Part shown: piece by piece, positions 1-8,035 of the stretch
How positions within the stretch are numbered: the stretch's first letter is position 1
How the letters are laid out: each line of letters opens with the position of its first letter
Origin: Collinsella sp.
GTDB lineage: Bacteria > Actinomycetota > Coriobacteriia > Coriobacteriales > Coriobacteriaceae
Assembly: GCA_019419525.1 (NCBI GenBank)
Contig: DXZU01000033.1
Coordinates: 15,800 to 79,799 of the forward strand
DNA length: 64,000 bases
Direction of reading: 5' to 3'
Translations under genes and position numbers: made by a program
The notes under the pieces: generated by a model
Seen by the model: the letters and a program-made list of their open reading frames with translations, nothing else
Told to the model about the DNA's origin: nothing
Databases searched by the model: none

Positions 1-621
1 TCGCAGGTGACGCATATCAATCTAGATGCATGGGTCGGCCTTGCCGTTGGCGCCTATATTGGCTGGAGCGGCTTTGAACTCATCCAGGATACGGTGAGCC
101 CGCTTTTGGGCCAGGCGCCCGATCCTAAGCTGGTCAAGCACATTCGAGACAAAATCATGAGCTACCCCGGCGTTTTGGGCGTTCACGATTTGATGGTTCA
201 CGACTACGGCCCAGGCAGAAAGTTCGCAAGTGCCCACGCCGAGATGGCGGCTGAGGCCAGCCCGCTGGAAAGTCACGACACGCTCGACAACATTGAACAG
301 GCATTTAGGAACGAAGACGGCATGATTGTCACGCTCCATTACGACCCCATCGTGACCGACGATCCAAAGGTGGCGAGCATGCGTCTGCGCGTCAACGCTA
401 TGGCTCAAGAGATTGATAGCCGCCTCTCGATCCACGACCTACGCTGTGTTCCGGGCCCCACGCACACCAACGTGATCTTTGACTGCGTGCGTCCCTCGGA
501 TCTGCAGATGAGTGCCGAAGACTTAAAGCACGCGCTGGCACAACGGGTCGAATCGGAATATCCCAAGTCGATTGCCAAGATCACGATCGACGAAGACTAC
601 GTAGGGCATACTCACGAGTAA
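1..621 (+). CDS. cation diffusion facilitator transporter, C-terminal part
   Basis: The reading frame is open from the first base, so the gene starts outside the window. What remains is 206 codons: a last membrane segment (NLDAWVGLAVGAYIGWSGF region, about residues 7-25) followed by a soluble domain of about 150 residues containing the HDLMVHDYG segment and scattered His/Asp/Glu. That matches the last transmembrane helix and ferredoxin-like cytosolic domain of CDF divalent metal efflux proteins. A second His-containing half follows the usual cytosolic domain, so the C-terminus is longer than in minimal members. A GTG at base 7 could be read as a start, but it would leave a protein without a transport channel, so a 5'-truncated view is preferred. 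Metal specificity (zinc, manganese or iron) cannot be told from this part. Confidence 0.8.
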   Translation, partial: SQVTHINLDAWVGLAVGAYIGWSGFELIQDTVSPLLGQAPDPKLVKHIRDKIMSYPGVLGVHDLMVHDYGPGRKFASAHAEMAAEASPLESHDTLDNIEQAFRNEDGMIVTLHYDPIVTDDPKVASMRLRVNAMAQEIDSRLSIHDLRCVPGPTHTNVIFDCVRPSDLQMSAEDLKHALAQRVESEYPKSIAKITIDEDYVGHTHE

Positions 622-660
622 GGCTGTGCCGGCAAAGCAGGTTATGCAGAAGGGGAGAGC

Positions 661-1287
661 ATGAAGAAGCTGTATCTACTCCGCCACGGTCAGACGGAGT
701 TCAACGTCAAAAAGCTGGTCCAGGGCCGCTGCGATTCTCCGTTGACCGATCTGGGCCGCAAGCAAGCGGGAATGGCAGCCGCATGGCTCAAAGCCCACGG
801 CGTCGTCCCCGACAAAGTGGTCTCTTCGCCCTTAGGCCGAGCCATGGACACGGCAAGTCTCGTCGCAACCGAACTCCTCGGCCGGGATGCAGCAGTCGAG
901 CCCTGCGAAGGCATCATCGAGCGCAGCTACGGCACCTTCGAAAAAGGCCCCCACGACGCCCTGCCCACCGACGTCTGGGACCCCGGCGAGGACCTGATCC
1001 CATTTGGCGGAGAAGGAAGCCATGCCCTGCAGGAGCGCATGGTGGGCACCCTCACCAATCTCATGGGCGCCGAGGGCATCGAAACCCTCCTAGCAGTAAG
1101 CCACGGCAGCGCCAGCCGCCAATTCATCAAGGCTGCAGCCCCAGAGGGCTTCGAGCTCCCAACAAAACTCCCCAACTGCGCCATCATGATCTTCGATTTC
1201 GATGGGGAAAAGCTACAAGCAGAAGGCGAGCCAATGCAATGTAAGTTCACCCTCCAGCAAATAGTGGACCCCCAACAAAGTAATTAG
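661..1287 (+). CDS. histidine phosphatase family protein (phosphoglycerate mutase-like)
   Basis: A 208-residue protein of the usual length for cofactor-independent branch-one histidine phosphatases. The catalytic RHG motif is at residues 8-10 (LLRHGQTEFN), with the second arginine block (SSPLGRAMDTA) near residue 58 and the second catalytic histidine in LLAVSHGSASR near residue 145. These enzymes remove phosphate from small metabolites or sugars via a phosphohistidine; the substrate is not visible from sequence. It lies 39 bases after the metal transporter on the same strand behind a GGGGAG ribosome site, so the two may be cotranscribed. It is not related by function to the ribosomal genes that follow. 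Confidence 0.9.
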   Translation: MKKLYLLRHGQTEFNVKKLVQGRCDSPLTDLGRKQAGMAAAWLKAHGVVPDKVVSSPLGRAMDTASLVATELLGRDAAVEPCEGIIERSYGTFEKGPHDALPTDVWDPGEDLIPFGGEGSHALQERMVGTLTNLMGAEGIETLLAVSHGSASRQFIKAAAPEGFELPTKLPNCAIMIFDFDGEKLQAEGEPMQCKFTLQQIVDPQQSN

Positions 1288-1324
1288 CTGAGCGAGCAGA
1301 GTTAAGCAGACATCAACGTGTCGT

Positions 1325-1475
1325 CTCCCGAGCACGGCGGAGGGCCGGAGAAATATATTAAGGTCATCGCGAGTTCCGCACGCAAAGGAGAGCACTTAAT
1401 GTGCTCTCCGTCTTGCGCAGGACTGTAGAGCAGGGACCTTAATATATTTCTCCGGCCCTCCGCCGTGCTCGGGAG
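1325..1475. repeat. 151-bp element with perfect 41-nt terminal inverted repeats
   Basis: Bases 1325-1365 are the exact reverse complement of 1435-1475 (41 of 41). The 69-base interior folds again: GGAGAGCAC (1387-1395) pairs with GTGCTCTCC (1401-1409), flanked by CGCAA/TTGCG, and a further outer stem around 1370-1378 and 1416-1423 uses some wobble pairs. The whole element can therefore form one long hairpin. It carries no plausible gene. It sits 37 bases after the phosphatase stop and about 50 bases before the rplC promoter-like motif. The size and symmetry fit a miniature inverted-repeat element or a large palindromic intergenic repeat; it could also stop transcription, although no T-tract follows. 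Confidence 0.8.
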
Positions 1476-1526
1476 CCATCCACGCACTTTACCTGCGTAA
1501 ACAATGTGAGTGAAATATGAATCTCG

Positions 1527-1553
1527 ATGGATACGCCCGCAGCCGTGTATACT
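1527..1553 (+). promoter_or_regulatory. promoter-like motif upstream of rplC
   Basis: The 26 bases 1527-1552 match 3392-3417 upstream of rplB at 23 of 26 positions, both ending in CCGTGTATAC, and resemble 45441-45469 upstream of rplE. TATACT at 1548-1553 is a good extended -10 (TGTATACT). No convincing TTGACA -35 box is present at the expected distance. The interpretation is inference: a promoter whose upstream half is conserved among ribosomal units, or a leader control site. The 190 bases between here and rplC (1554-1736) contain no gene and could be a regulated 5' leader. Confidence 0.5.
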
Positions 1554-1736
1554 AAACAGCTGTGTGAAACCAGGGGAGTATTCTGGCTGGACAAAATGCC
1601 TGCTTAATAGGGTTGTCAGGTAGTCCGGGCGTAATACAAGACTGGGGAGCACGTCGTGTAAGTAGTGGTCCTCTAGGGGCGTACGCTCGGTGGTGTACGC
1701 ATTGTCCCAAGACCACGCGAGAGTTGGGATCATATC

Positions 1737-2357
1737 TTGATCAGCATGATTCTCGGCCGCAAGATTGGCATGACCCAGGTTTGGGACGAGGACGATAACG
1801 TCGTTCCCGTCACGGTCATCCAGGCTGGCCCCTGCGCTGTCTCGCAGGTTAAAACTCAGGCAACCGACGGCTATGACGCCGTCCAGATCGGTTTCGGCGA
1901 CATCAAGGCCAAGAACGTGAACAAGCCCATGGCTGGTCACTTCGCCAAGGCTGGCGTCGAGCCTGTCCGCTTCCTTCGTGAGGTCCGCGTCGAGAACGGC
2001 GAGGAGCACAAGGCCGGCGAGGTCGTCACCGTCGCTGATTTCGCTGATGTCGAGAAGGTCGACGTCATCGGTACCTCCAAGGGTAAGGGCTTCCAGGGTC
2101 GCATCAAGCGCTGGGGTCAGCGCCGCGGTCCTATGACGCATGGTTCTCACTTCCAGCGTCACCCCGGTTCTATCGGTCAGTGCGCCTATCCTGCGCGCGT
2201 CCTCAAGGGCGTCAAGATGGCCGGTCACATGGGTAACGAGCGCGTTACCGTCAAGAACCTTTCCGTTGTCCGCATCGATGCCGAGCAGAACCTCATCTTG
2301 GTCAAGGGCGCTGTCCCGGGTGCCAAGAATGGTCTCGTCGCCATCCGTATGGCCTAA
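1737..2357 (+). CDS. rplC: 50S ribosomal protein L3
   Basis: A 206-residue L3: the N-terminal [11 protein letters not shown] motif and the long loop with [18 protein letters not shown] that reaches towards the peptidyl transferase centre are intact, as is the C-terminal GAVPGAKNG. The start is a TTG seven bases after GGGA; the ATG at 1746 is in frame but has no properly spaced ribosome site and would shorten the N-terminus below the family norm. It opens this ribosomal unit. rpsJ (S10), which normally precedes rplC in actinobacteria, is not upstream here. Confidence 0.97.
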   Translation: MISMILGRKIGMTQVWDEDDNVVPVTVIQAGPCAVSQVKTQATDGYDAVQIGFGDIKAKNVNKPMAGHFAKAGVEPVRFLREVRVENGEEHKAGEVVTVADFADVEKVDVIGTSKGKGFQGRIKRWGQRRGPMTHGSHFQRHPGSIGQCAYPARVLKGVKMAGHMGNERVTVKNLSVVRIDAEQNLILVKGAVPGAKNGLVAIRMA

Positions 2358-2403
2358 GGGCCCAGCCCATTTAGCCCAGCGTCATACCAAGGAGAACACT
2401 TAA

Positions 2404-3030
2404 ATGGCAAAGTTTGAAGTAAAGAACAGCGAGGGCAAGAAGGTCGCCGAGGCCGAGCTCGCCGCTGAGGTGTACGGCATCGAGCCGAACATCCACGTTA
2501 TGCACCACATCGTCAAGTGCCAGATGGCCTCTTGGCGTCAGGGCACCCAGTCTGCTAAGGGTCGCTCTGAGGTTTCCGGTGGCGGCAAGAAGCCTTGGCG
2601 TCAGAAGGGCACCGGCCGTGCCCGCCAGGGTTCCATCCGTGCTGCCCAGTGGCGTCACGGTGGCGTCGTCTTCGCCCCCAAGCCCCGTTCCTACGCTAAG
2701 CGTATGAACAACAAGGAGGTCAAGCTGGCTATGCGCTCCGCGCTGTCCGCCAAGCTGGCCGATGGCGAGCTCGTGCTCGTCGACGACTACGGCTTCGAGA
2801 AGCCTTCCACCAAGGCTGCCGTCGCCATGCTCAAGGCTCTCGGCCTTGAGGGCAAGCGTCTGACCATCATCGTTCGCGATGAGGACGTCAACGCCTACCT
2901 GTCGTTCCGCAACATTCCCAAGACGTTCATCATCACCGCTGACGAGGCCAACACCTACGATCTCGTCAACAACAACGCTGTGCTGATGCCCGCCGACATC
3001 GCCGCTCACTTCGGGGAGGTGCTTGCATAA
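2404..3030 (+). CDS. rplD: 50S ribosomal protein L4
   Basis: 208 residues, typical length. It has the Arg/Gly-rich extended loop (KKPWRQKGTGRARQGSIRAAQW, about residues 60-82) that lines the exit tunnel, and the globular C-terminal part ending in PADIAAHFGEVLA. ATG preceded by AAGGAG. In enterobacteria L4 represses its own operon by binding the S10 leader; because rpsJ is missing here, any such feedback would have to act on the rplC leader. It abuts rplW with no intergenic base. Confidence 0.97.
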   Translation: MAKFEVKNSEGKKVAEAELAAEVYGIEPNIHVMHHIVKCQMASWRQGTQSAKGRSEVSGGGKKPWRQKGTGRARQGSIRAAQWRHGGVVFAPKPRSYAKRMNNKEVKLAMRSALSAKLADGELVLVDDYGFEKPSTKAAVAMLKALGLEGKRLTIIVRDEDVNAYLSFRNIPKTFIITADEANTYDLVNNNAVLMPADIAAHFGEVLA

Positions 3031-3318
3031 ATGACCGCCCACGAGATCATCATCCGTCCGATCGTGTCCGAGCGTTCCTTCTCCGGCATGGAGCAGAACA
3101 AGTACACGTTCGAGGTCGCCAAGGATGCTAACAAGTATCAGATCAAGGACGCTGTCGAGGAGATCTTCGGCGTCAAGGTCGTTCGCGTGAACACCTTGAC
3201 GGTCAAGCCCAAGACCAAGCGCGTGCGCTATGTCGCCGGCAAGACCCGTTCTTGGAAGAAGGCCATCGTCACGCTGGCCGAGGGCGACACCATCGAGGTC
3301 TTTGGCAACCAGGCCTAA
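3031..3318 (+). CDS. rplW: 50S ribosomal protein L23
   Basis: 95 residues. The family hallmark IIRPIVSERS at the N-terminus and NTLTVKPKTKRVRYVAGKTRSWKKAIVTL in the RNA-binding loop and final strands are clear. L23 sits at the tunnel exit and docks trigger factor and SRP. The ATG follows the rplD stop directly, and the ribosome site lies inside the rplD end (GGGGAGG), so translation is likely coupled. A 179-base gap to rplB follows, holding another promoter-like motif. Confidence 0.97.
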   Translation: MTAHEIIIRPIVSERSFSGMEQNKYTFEVAKDANKYQIKDAVEEIFGVKVVRVNTLTVKPKTKRVRYVAGKTRSWKKAIVTLAEGDTIEVFGNQA

Positions 3319-3378
3319 GACTCGCTGCTGTTGAGTGAGCTCATGCCTCCCAAATAGGGGAGGCGAGAGCTCAAGGTT

Positions 3379-3417
3379 TCGGGCGTATAAAATGGACACG
3401 CCCGGAACCGTGTATAC
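3379..3417 (+). promoter_or_regulatory. second copy of the ribosomal promoter-like motif, upstream of rplB
   Basis: Bases 3392-3417 repeat the block at 1527-1552 with three mismatches, including CCGTGTATAC at 3408-3417. Just before it, GGGCGT (3379-3384) and ACGCCC (3400-3405) form an inverted repeat around TATAAAATGG. The site lies in the 179-base gap between rplW and rplB, so it may be an internal promoter that restarts transcription in the cluster or a binding site for a ribosomal protein. Function is inferred from conservation within this window only. Confidence 0.45.
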
Positions 3418-3497
3418 GTCCGGTGTCATCGCACCCGAGGCAGAACCTCGAATCCCTGTCTGCGATGGCTAACGGATTCCTATTGAAAGGGATTGTA

Positions 3498-4328
3498 ATG
3501 GCTGTAAAGCACCTTAAGCCGACCTCCGCTGGTAGGCGTTGGCAGACGATCTCCGATTTCTCTGAGATCACCTGCACCAAGCCCGAGAAGTCCCTTCTCG
3601 AGCCCCTGCCCAAGAAGGCCGGTCGTAACAACAACGGCCGCATCACCACCCGCCACCAGGGCGGCGGCGTGAAGCGTCGTTACCGCGTGATCGACTTCAA
3701 GCGCAACAAGGACGGCGTGCCCGCCAAGGTTGCCACGATCGAGTACGATCCGAACCGTTCCGCTCGCATCGCTCTGCTGCACTACGCTGACGGTGAGAAG
3801 CGCTACATCCTGGCCCCCAAGGGCCTCGAGGTCGGTCAGACCATCATGTCCGGTTCTGACGCCGACATCAAGCCGGGCAACGCTCTGCCCCTCGCCGACA
3901 TCCCCGTCGGTACGCTCATCCACGCCGTCGAGTTCCAGCCGGGCAAGGGCGCTGCTATCGCCCGTTCCGCCGGTAACTCCTGCCAGCTGATGGGTAAGGA
4001 GGGCAAGTACGCTATCGTCCGTATGCCTTCCTCCGAGATGCGCCGCATCCTCGTTACCTGCCGCGCCACCGTCGGTGAGGTCGGCAACGCCGATCACGCC
4101 AACATCGTCATCGGCAAGGCCGGCCGTAAGCGTCACATGAACGTGCGCCCGACCGTCCGCGGTACCGTCATGAACCCTGTCGACCACCCGCACGGCGGTG
4201 GCGAGGGCAAGAACCACACCTCTGGTCGTCCCTCTGTTACCCCCTGGGGTAAGCCGACGAAGGGCCTTCGTACGCGCAAGAAGAAGAAGGTCTCGAACCA
4301 GCACATCATTCGTCGCCGTAAGAAGTAA
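3498..4328 (+). CDS. rplB: 50S ribosomal protein L2
   Basis: 276 residues from the ATG at 3498, which follows GAAAGGGA and gives the family start [14 protein letters not shown]. An earlier in-frame GTG at 3423 lies inside the promoter-like region and is rejected. The OB-fold and SH3-like halves are present, as is the C-terminal [16 protein letters not shown] loop carrying the conserved histidine near the peptidyl transferase centre, and a Lys/Arg tail. Part of the rplB-rpsS-rplV-rpsC-rplP-rpmC-rpsQ run. Confidence 0.97.
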   Translation: MAVKHLKPTSAGRRWQTISDFSEITCTKPEKSLLEPLPKKAGRNNNGRITTRHQGGGVKRRYRVIDFKRNKDGVPAKVATIEYDPNRSARIALLHYADGEKRYILAPKGLEVGQTIMSGSDADIKPGNALPLADIPVGTLIHAVEFQPGKGAAIARSAGNSCQLMGKEGKYAIVRMPSSEMRRILVTCRATVGEVGNADHANIVIGKAGRKRHMNVRPTVRGTVMNPVDHPHGGGEGKNHTSGRPSVTPWGKPTKGLRTRKKKKVSNQHIIRRRKK

Positions 4329-4360
4329 TTTCGGATACCGAGTTTTAGGAGAAAGCACTT

Positions 4361-4621
4361 ATGAGCAGAAGTCTCAAAAAGGGCCCGTTCGTGGAGACTC
4401 GCCTTCTCTCGCGTATCACCGCGATGAACGAGGCTGGCAAGAAGGACGTCGTGAAGACCTGGTCCCGCGCGTCCACCATCTTCCCCGAGATGGTTGGTCA
4501 CACCATCGCCGTCCACGACGGCCGCAAGCATGTGCCCGTGTATGTTACCGAGTCCATGGTTGGTCACAAGCTCGGCGAGTTCGCGCCGACTCGTACGTTC
4601 CGTGGCCACAAGGCCAAATAG
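4361..4621 (+). CDS. rpsS: 30S ribosomal protein S19
   Basis: 86 residues starting [12 protein letters not shown], the invariant S19 N-terminus, with the [31 protein letters not shown] core. S19 contacts S13 and the A-site finger at the top of the 30S head. ATG behind AGGAGAAAG. It lies 32 bases after rplB and 14 bases before rplV. Confidence 0.98.
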   Translation: MSRSLKKGPFVETRLLSRITAMNEAGKKDVVKTWSRASTIFPEMVGHTIAVHDGRKHVPVYVTESMVGHKLGEFAPTRTFRGHKAK

Positions 4622-4635
4622 GGGGTTAACCGTAA

Positions 4636-5007
4636 ATGGCAACTAAGTCTATTGAAACTGAGGCCACCGAGGTTCGCGCCGTCGCTAAGTACGTGCGTGT
4701 TTCCCCCAGCAAGGCCCGCCTGGTGGTCGATCTGATCCGCCGCAAGCCTGTCGCTCAGGCCTTCGACATCCTCCACTTCTGCGACCGCGCCGTCGCCGTG
4801 GATGTCGAGAAGGTTCTCCGTTCCGCCGTTGCGAACGCCGAGAACAACAACGGTCTGCGTGCCGACAACCTGGTTGTCGCCGCTGCCTATGTTGACGAGG
4901 GTCCGACGCTTAAGCGCATCCGTCCCCGCGCCAAGGGTTCCGCTTCTCGCATTCTGAAGCGTACTTCCCACATCACCGTCGTCGTTGCTCCTCGAAAGGA
5001 GGCGTAA
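4636..5007 (+). CDS. rplV: 50S ribosomal protein L22
   Basis: 123 residues with the L22 core: [22 protein letters not shown] and the beta-hairpin segment ending [24 protein letters not shown], which reaches into the exit tunnel at the macrolide region. The N-terminus has about ten extra residues ([13 protein letters not shown]) compared with short homologues, common in actinobacteria. The gap to rpsC is six bases, with the rpsC ribosome site (AAAGGAGG) inside the rplV end. Confidence 0.97.
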   Translation: MATKSIETEATEVRAVAKYVRVSPSKARLVVDLIRRKPVAQAFDILHFCDRAVAVDVEKVLRSAVANAENNNGLRADNLVVAAAYVDEGPTLKRIRPRAKGSASRILKRTSHITVVVAPRKEA

Positions 5008-5013
5008 AGCTGT

Positions 5014-5724
5014 ATGGGTCAGAAAGTCTACCCCACCGGCTTCCGTCTTGGCATCACCGAGAACTGGCGCTCCCGCTGGTTTGCAGAGAAGGATTACGCT
5101 AAGACCCTCGGTAACGATCTCGAGATCCGCAAGTACCTCGAGAAGCGTCTTTCCCGCGCAGCTGTCTCCCGCGTCGAGATCGAGCGCGCTGGCGACAAGG
5201 TGAAGGTCATTATCCTCACCGCTCGCCCCGGCGTTGTCATCGGTAAGAAGGGTGCCGAGATCGATACCCTCCGCACCGAGCTCGAGAAGGTCGCTGGCGT
5301 CTCCAAGGGCCAGCTCTCCGTCGACGTTGTCGAGATCAAGCGCCCCGAGCTCGACGCCAACCTCGTTGCTCAGTCTATCGCCGAGCAGCTCGAGGGCCGC
5401 GTTGCCTTCCGTCGCGCTATGCGCAAGGCTGTCCAGTCCGCCCGCAAGGCCGGCGCTAAGGGCATCCGTATCCAGTGCTCCGGTCGTCTCGGCGGTGCCG
5501 AGATGGGCCGTCGTGAGTGGTACCGCGAGGGTCGCGTGCCTCTGCACACCCTCCGTGCCAAGATCGACTACGGCACGGCTGTCGCCAGCACCACCATGGG
5601 CGCTTGCGGCGTGAAGGTCTGGATTTACCTGGGCGAGAAGCTCCCGGGCCAGCCTGTTCCCAACCCTGCACTCGAGGGCTCTTCCCGTCCTCGTCGTCGT
5701 AACTCCGAGAGGAGGGGTCAGTAG
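5014..5724 (+). CDS. rpsC: 30S ribosomal protein S3
   Basis: 236 residues. Starts [15 protein letters not shown]; the KH RNA-binding domain carries the GxxG loop in [11 protein letters not shown] (about residues 75-85), and the C-terminal domain has [28 protein letters not shown]3 lines the mRNA entry channel. The final residues are Arg/Ser-rich ([14 protein letters not shown]). The stop codon shares its G with the GTG start of rplP. Confidence 0.98.
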   Translation: MGQKVYPTGFRLGITENWRSRWFAEKDYAKTLGNDLEIRKYLEKRLSRAAVSRVEIERAGDKVKVIILTARPGVVIGKKGAEIDTLRTELEKVAGVSKGQLSVDVVEIKRPELDANLVAQSIAEQLEGRVAFRRAMRKAVQSARKAGAKGIRIQCSGRLGGAEMGRREWYREGRVPLHTLRAKIDYGTAVASTTMGACGVKVWIYLGEKLPGQPVPNPALEGSSRPRRRNSERRGQ

Positions 5725-6227
5725 TGCTTGCCCCTAAGCGTATTCTTCACCGCAAGGTGCAGCGTGGCTCCATGAAGGGCCAGGCCAAGGGTAATACCGA
5801 GCTGCATTTCGGCGAGTTTGGTATCCAAGCTCTCGAGGCCCATTGGATCACCAACCGTCAGATCGAGGCCGCTCGTATTGCCATGACCCGCTACATGAAG
5901 CGTGGCGGTCGTGTCTACATCACGATCTTCCCCGATAAGCCCATCACCAAGAAGCCTGCCGAGACTCGCATGGGTTCTGGTAAGGGTAACCCCGAGGAGT
6001 GGGTGGCCGTCGTCAAGCCCGGCCGCATCATGTTCGAGGTCAAGGGTGTTCCCGAGGAGGTCGCTCGCGAGGCTCTGCGTCTTGCGCAGCACAAGCTCCC
6101 CATCAAGACCAAGATTGTTGCTGCCAAGAACGCTGAGCAGCGCATCGAGAAGGAGATGGCTGAGGAGGCCGCTCTCGAGGCCAAGTGGGCTGCTGAGGAC
6201 GCCGCCGCCGCCAAGGAGGAGAACTAA
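5724..6227 (+). CDS. rplP: 50S ribosomal protein L16 with an acidic C-terminal extension
   Basis: Residues 1-137 are a normal L16 ([19 protein letters not shown]-type segment [23 protein letters not shown], and [27 protein letters not shown]). About 30 further residues, rich in Glu, Ala and Lys ([23 protein letters not shown]), extend the C-terminus into a probable helix that ordinary 138-145-residue L16 proteins lack. GTG start, overlapping the rpsC stop by one base, behind GAGGAGGGG. The stop overlaps the rpmC ATG by one base. Confidence 0.96.
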   Translation: MLAPKRILHRKVQRGSMKGQAKGNTELHFGEFGIQALEAHWITNRQIEAARIAMTRYMKRGGRVYITIFPDKPITKKPAETRMGSGKGNPEEWVAVVKPGRIMFEVKGVPEEVAREALRLAQHKLPIKTKIVAAKNAEQRIEKEMAEEAALEAKWAAEDAAAAKEEN

Positions 6228-6442
6228 TGAAGCCCGCAGAGATTCGTGAGCTCTCGGACGCTCAGCTCGTTGAGAAGCTGAAGGAAATGCGCGCCGAGCT
6301 CTTTAACCTTCGTTTCCAGATGGCTACCAGCCAGCTGGACAACACCGCTCGCGTCAACACCGTGAAGAAGGACATCGCTCGCGTCCTCACGGAGCAGCGC
6401 GCCCGCGAGATCGCAGCGGAGAAGTCCGCTGTCGCCGAGTAG
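6227..6442 (+). CDS. rpmC: 50S ribosomal protein L29
   Basis: 71 residues: [21 protein letters not shown] followed by ELFNLRFQMATSQLDNTARVNTVKKDIARVLTEQ, the standard two-helix L29. L29 lies at the tunnel exit beside L23. Translation is probably coupled to rplP, whose TAA overlaps the ATG. Confidence 0.97.
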   Translation: MKPAEIRELSDAQLVEKLKEMRAELFNLRFQMATSQLDNTARVNTVKKDIARVLTEQRAREIAAEKSAVAE

Positions 6443-6458
6443 GACCTAAGGAGAGAAC

Positions 6459-6719
6459 ATGACTGATTCGCGTAACTCGCGTAAGGTCCGTACGGGTGTC
6501 GTTACCTCCGTCTCCGGTGCCAAGACCATTGTTGTCACCATCACCGAGCGCAAGCGTCACCCCAAGTACGGCAAGATGATGACCAGCTCCAAGAAGCTGC
6601 ACGCTCACGACGAGGAGTGCACGGCTGGCGTGGGCGACACCGTCCGCGTTATGGAGACCCGTCCTATGTCCAAGATGAAGCGTTGGCGCCTCATCGAGGT
6701 CGTCGAGCGCGCTAAATAA
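6459..6719 (+). CDS. rpsQ: 30S ribosomal protein S17
   Basis: 86 residues with the S17 OB-fold: RTGVVTSVSGAKTIVVTITERKRHPKYGK and VGDTVRVMETRPMSKMKRWRLIEVVE. Primary 16S rRNA binder near helices 7 and 11. ATG after AAGGAGAG, 16 bases past rpmC. It ends this tight run; a 118-base gap follows. Confidence 0.97.
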   Translation: MTDSRNSRKVRTGVVTSVSGAKTIVVTITERKRHPKYGKMMTSSKKLHAHDEECTAGVGDTVRVMETRPMSKMKRWRLIEVVERAK

Positions 6720-6837
6720 GCAGTCGCTCTTACGACTTGTACGTTTCCGAAGATGTGCGTATGCCTGGCTTGCATACCACAGGCCGTATAAAGGCAGCGC
6801 ACCTCTCTTCGGTTCTTAGTTCGGAGGAACATCTACC
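6720..6837 (+). promoter_or_regulatory. structured gap between rpsQ and rplN
   Basis: This 118-base stretch carries no gene. GTGCGTATGC (6755-6764) can pair with GCATACCAC (6772-6780) to form a hairpin with one bulge. The segment ACGTTTCCGAAGATGTGCGTATG (positions 6741-6762) loosely resembles the motif seen before rplC, rplB and rplE, and CGTATAAAG at 6785-6793 resembles the CGTATAAAA near 3383. It may be an internal promoter or leader; the evidence is weak. Confidence 0.25.
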
Positions 6838-7206
6838 ATGATTCAGATGCAAACCATGCTGAACGTCGCCGACAACTCCGGCGCTCGCAAGATTCGCTGC
6901 ATCAAGGTGCTTGGCGGTTCCAAGCGTCGTTATGCAGGCATCGGCGATGTGTTCATCGGTGCTGTCCAGGAGGCTACCCCTGGCGCCAACGTCAAGAAGA
7001 AGGACGTTGTCCGTTGCGTCGTCGTTCGCACCGTTAAGGAGATCCGCCGCAAGGATGGCTCCTACATTCGCTTTGATGAGAACGCCTGCGTTGTCATCAA
7101 CAACGATGGTTCGCCCGTCGGCACCCGTATCTTCGGGCCCGTCGCTCGCGAGCTTCGTGACAAGAAGTACATGAAGATCGTCTCGCTCGCTCCCGAGACC
7201 CTGTAG
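6838..7206 (+). CDS. rplN: 50S ribosomal protein L14
   Basis: 122 residues, the invariant length. [33 protein letters not shown] at the N-terminus and [21 protein letters not shown] at the C-terminus are diagnostic. L14 forms intersubunit bridges. ATG after CGGAGGAAC, giving a strong ribosome site. Thirteen bases separate it from rplX. Confidence 0.98.
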   Translation: MIQMQTMLNVADNSGARKIRCIKVLGGSKRRYAGIGDVFIGAVQEATPGANVKKKDVVRCVVVRTVKEIRRKDGSYIRFDENACVVINNDGSPVGTRIFGPVARELRDKKYMKIVSLAPETL

Positions 7207-7219
7207 TTAGGGGAGATAT

Positions 7220-7525
7220 ATGTATATCAAGAAGGGCGATAAGGTCCAGGTTCTCTCTGGTAAGGATCGCGGCAAGCAGGGCGTTGTCCTGCGTGCTCTC
7301 CCCGCCGAGAACAAGGTCGTTGTCGAGGGCGTTTCGGTCGTCAAGAAGGCCGTCAAGCCCAACGCTGCCAACCAGCAGGGCGGCATCGTTTCGCAGGAGG
7401 CTCCTATCGACGCCTCCAACGTCAATCTCGTTTGCCCCGAGTGCGGTAAGGTTACCCGCGTCGGTCACGAGAAGGACGGCAAGAACAAGCTGCGCGTCTG
7501 CAAGAAGTGCGGCCACAAGTTCTAA
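7220..7525 (+). CDS. rplX: 50S ribosomal protein L24
   Basis: 101 residues: a KOW-type start ([25 protein letters not shown]) and a C-terminal zinc-ribbon-like part with CPEC and CKKC pairs 22 residues apart. ATG after GGGGAG. It is the last ribosomal gene of this block; its normal partner rplE lies 38 kb further on at 45607. A strong terminator follows 26 bases later. Confidence 0.97.
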   Translation: MYIKKGDKVQVLSGKDRGKQGVVLRALPAENKVVVEGVSVVKKAVKPNAANQQGGIVSQEAPIDASNVNLVCPECGKVTRVGHEKDGKNKLRVCKKCGHKF

Positions 7526-7551
7526 GCTGCCCGCAACATCAAGTTGCTAGC

Positions 7552-7590
7552 AAAGGCCCGGATGCCCCACGGCACCCGGGCCTTTTTCTA
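7552..7590 (+). terminator. Rho-independent terminator after rplX
   Basis: AAAGGCCCGG (7552-7561) pairs with CCGGGCCTTT (7577-7586), with an inner TGCC/GGCA stem, followed by a run of Ts. This closes the first ribosomal unit and shows that rplE and the genes beyond are not on the same transcript. Confidence 0.9.
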
Positions 7591-7598
7591 TCCCTACT

Positions 7599-7755
7599 CA
7601 TTGGGGACAGACTTAAATGAGTGGCCGTTGAAATGCCGGCACCTGGGGGCGTTCATTTTCTGTCGGCAGCTGGGGACGACCATTCATTGGGGACAGACTT
7701 AAATGACCAGTCGTTGGGGGGACAGTCTCTATGTGCCGGCAGTTTGGGACGATCC
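7599..7755. repeat. interleaved direct repeats in the gap after rplX
   Basis: A 22-base block, CATTGGGGACAGACTTAAAT plus GA, occurs identically at 7599-7620 and 7685-7706 (period 86), with a degenerate third copy at 7711-7733. Between them a second family, built on TGCCGGCA followed by a G-run and GACGA, recurs near 7634, 7661 and 7734. No gene is visible in 7526-8035. The blocks look like remnants of a multi-copy intergenic repeat located at the left edge of the foreign-looking 38-kb segment. Confidence 0.65.
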
Positions 7756-7854
7756 TTTGATGTCTGATGCCCCCAGAGGGGTGAAGTAATACAGCTGGGT
7801 CTGTCTTTTAGGGCTTTGGTGTTCCGCCCCTTTATGTTTCACAAGGATCGTCGC

Positions 7855-7905
7855 ATGCGCATTTACGCGCATAGCCTTGCGCGACAATGCGCATAGCCGC
7901 GCAAA
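7855..7905 (+). promoter_or_regulatory. candidate operator cluster upstream of the oxidoreductase-DeoR operon
   Basis: GCGCAT occurs at 7857, 7867 and 7889; the last two are part of an identical 10-mer GCGCATAGCC at 7867-7876 and 7889-7898, exactly 22 bases apart, i.e. about two helical turns. Related ACGCGCGCAATTG lies at 7970. Such phased repeats ahead of an operon ending in a DeoR repressor suggest an autoregulatory site. The match to a known DeoR site is not established. Confidence 0.35.
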
Positions 7906-8035
7906 CATCTGCCAACTATGGCTAAATAATGACCGATAAGCAAATAAATACGCAAACACGAGCAGATACGCGCGCAATTGTGCGACTATAGGTTTGTTAG
8001 AAATGAAGGACTTCCGATGACTCAGGAGGCACATC

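Noticed and set aside
1302..2228. Long minus-strand frame opposite rplC
   Set aside because: It is a shadow of a highly expressed GC-rich gene and has no ribosome site.
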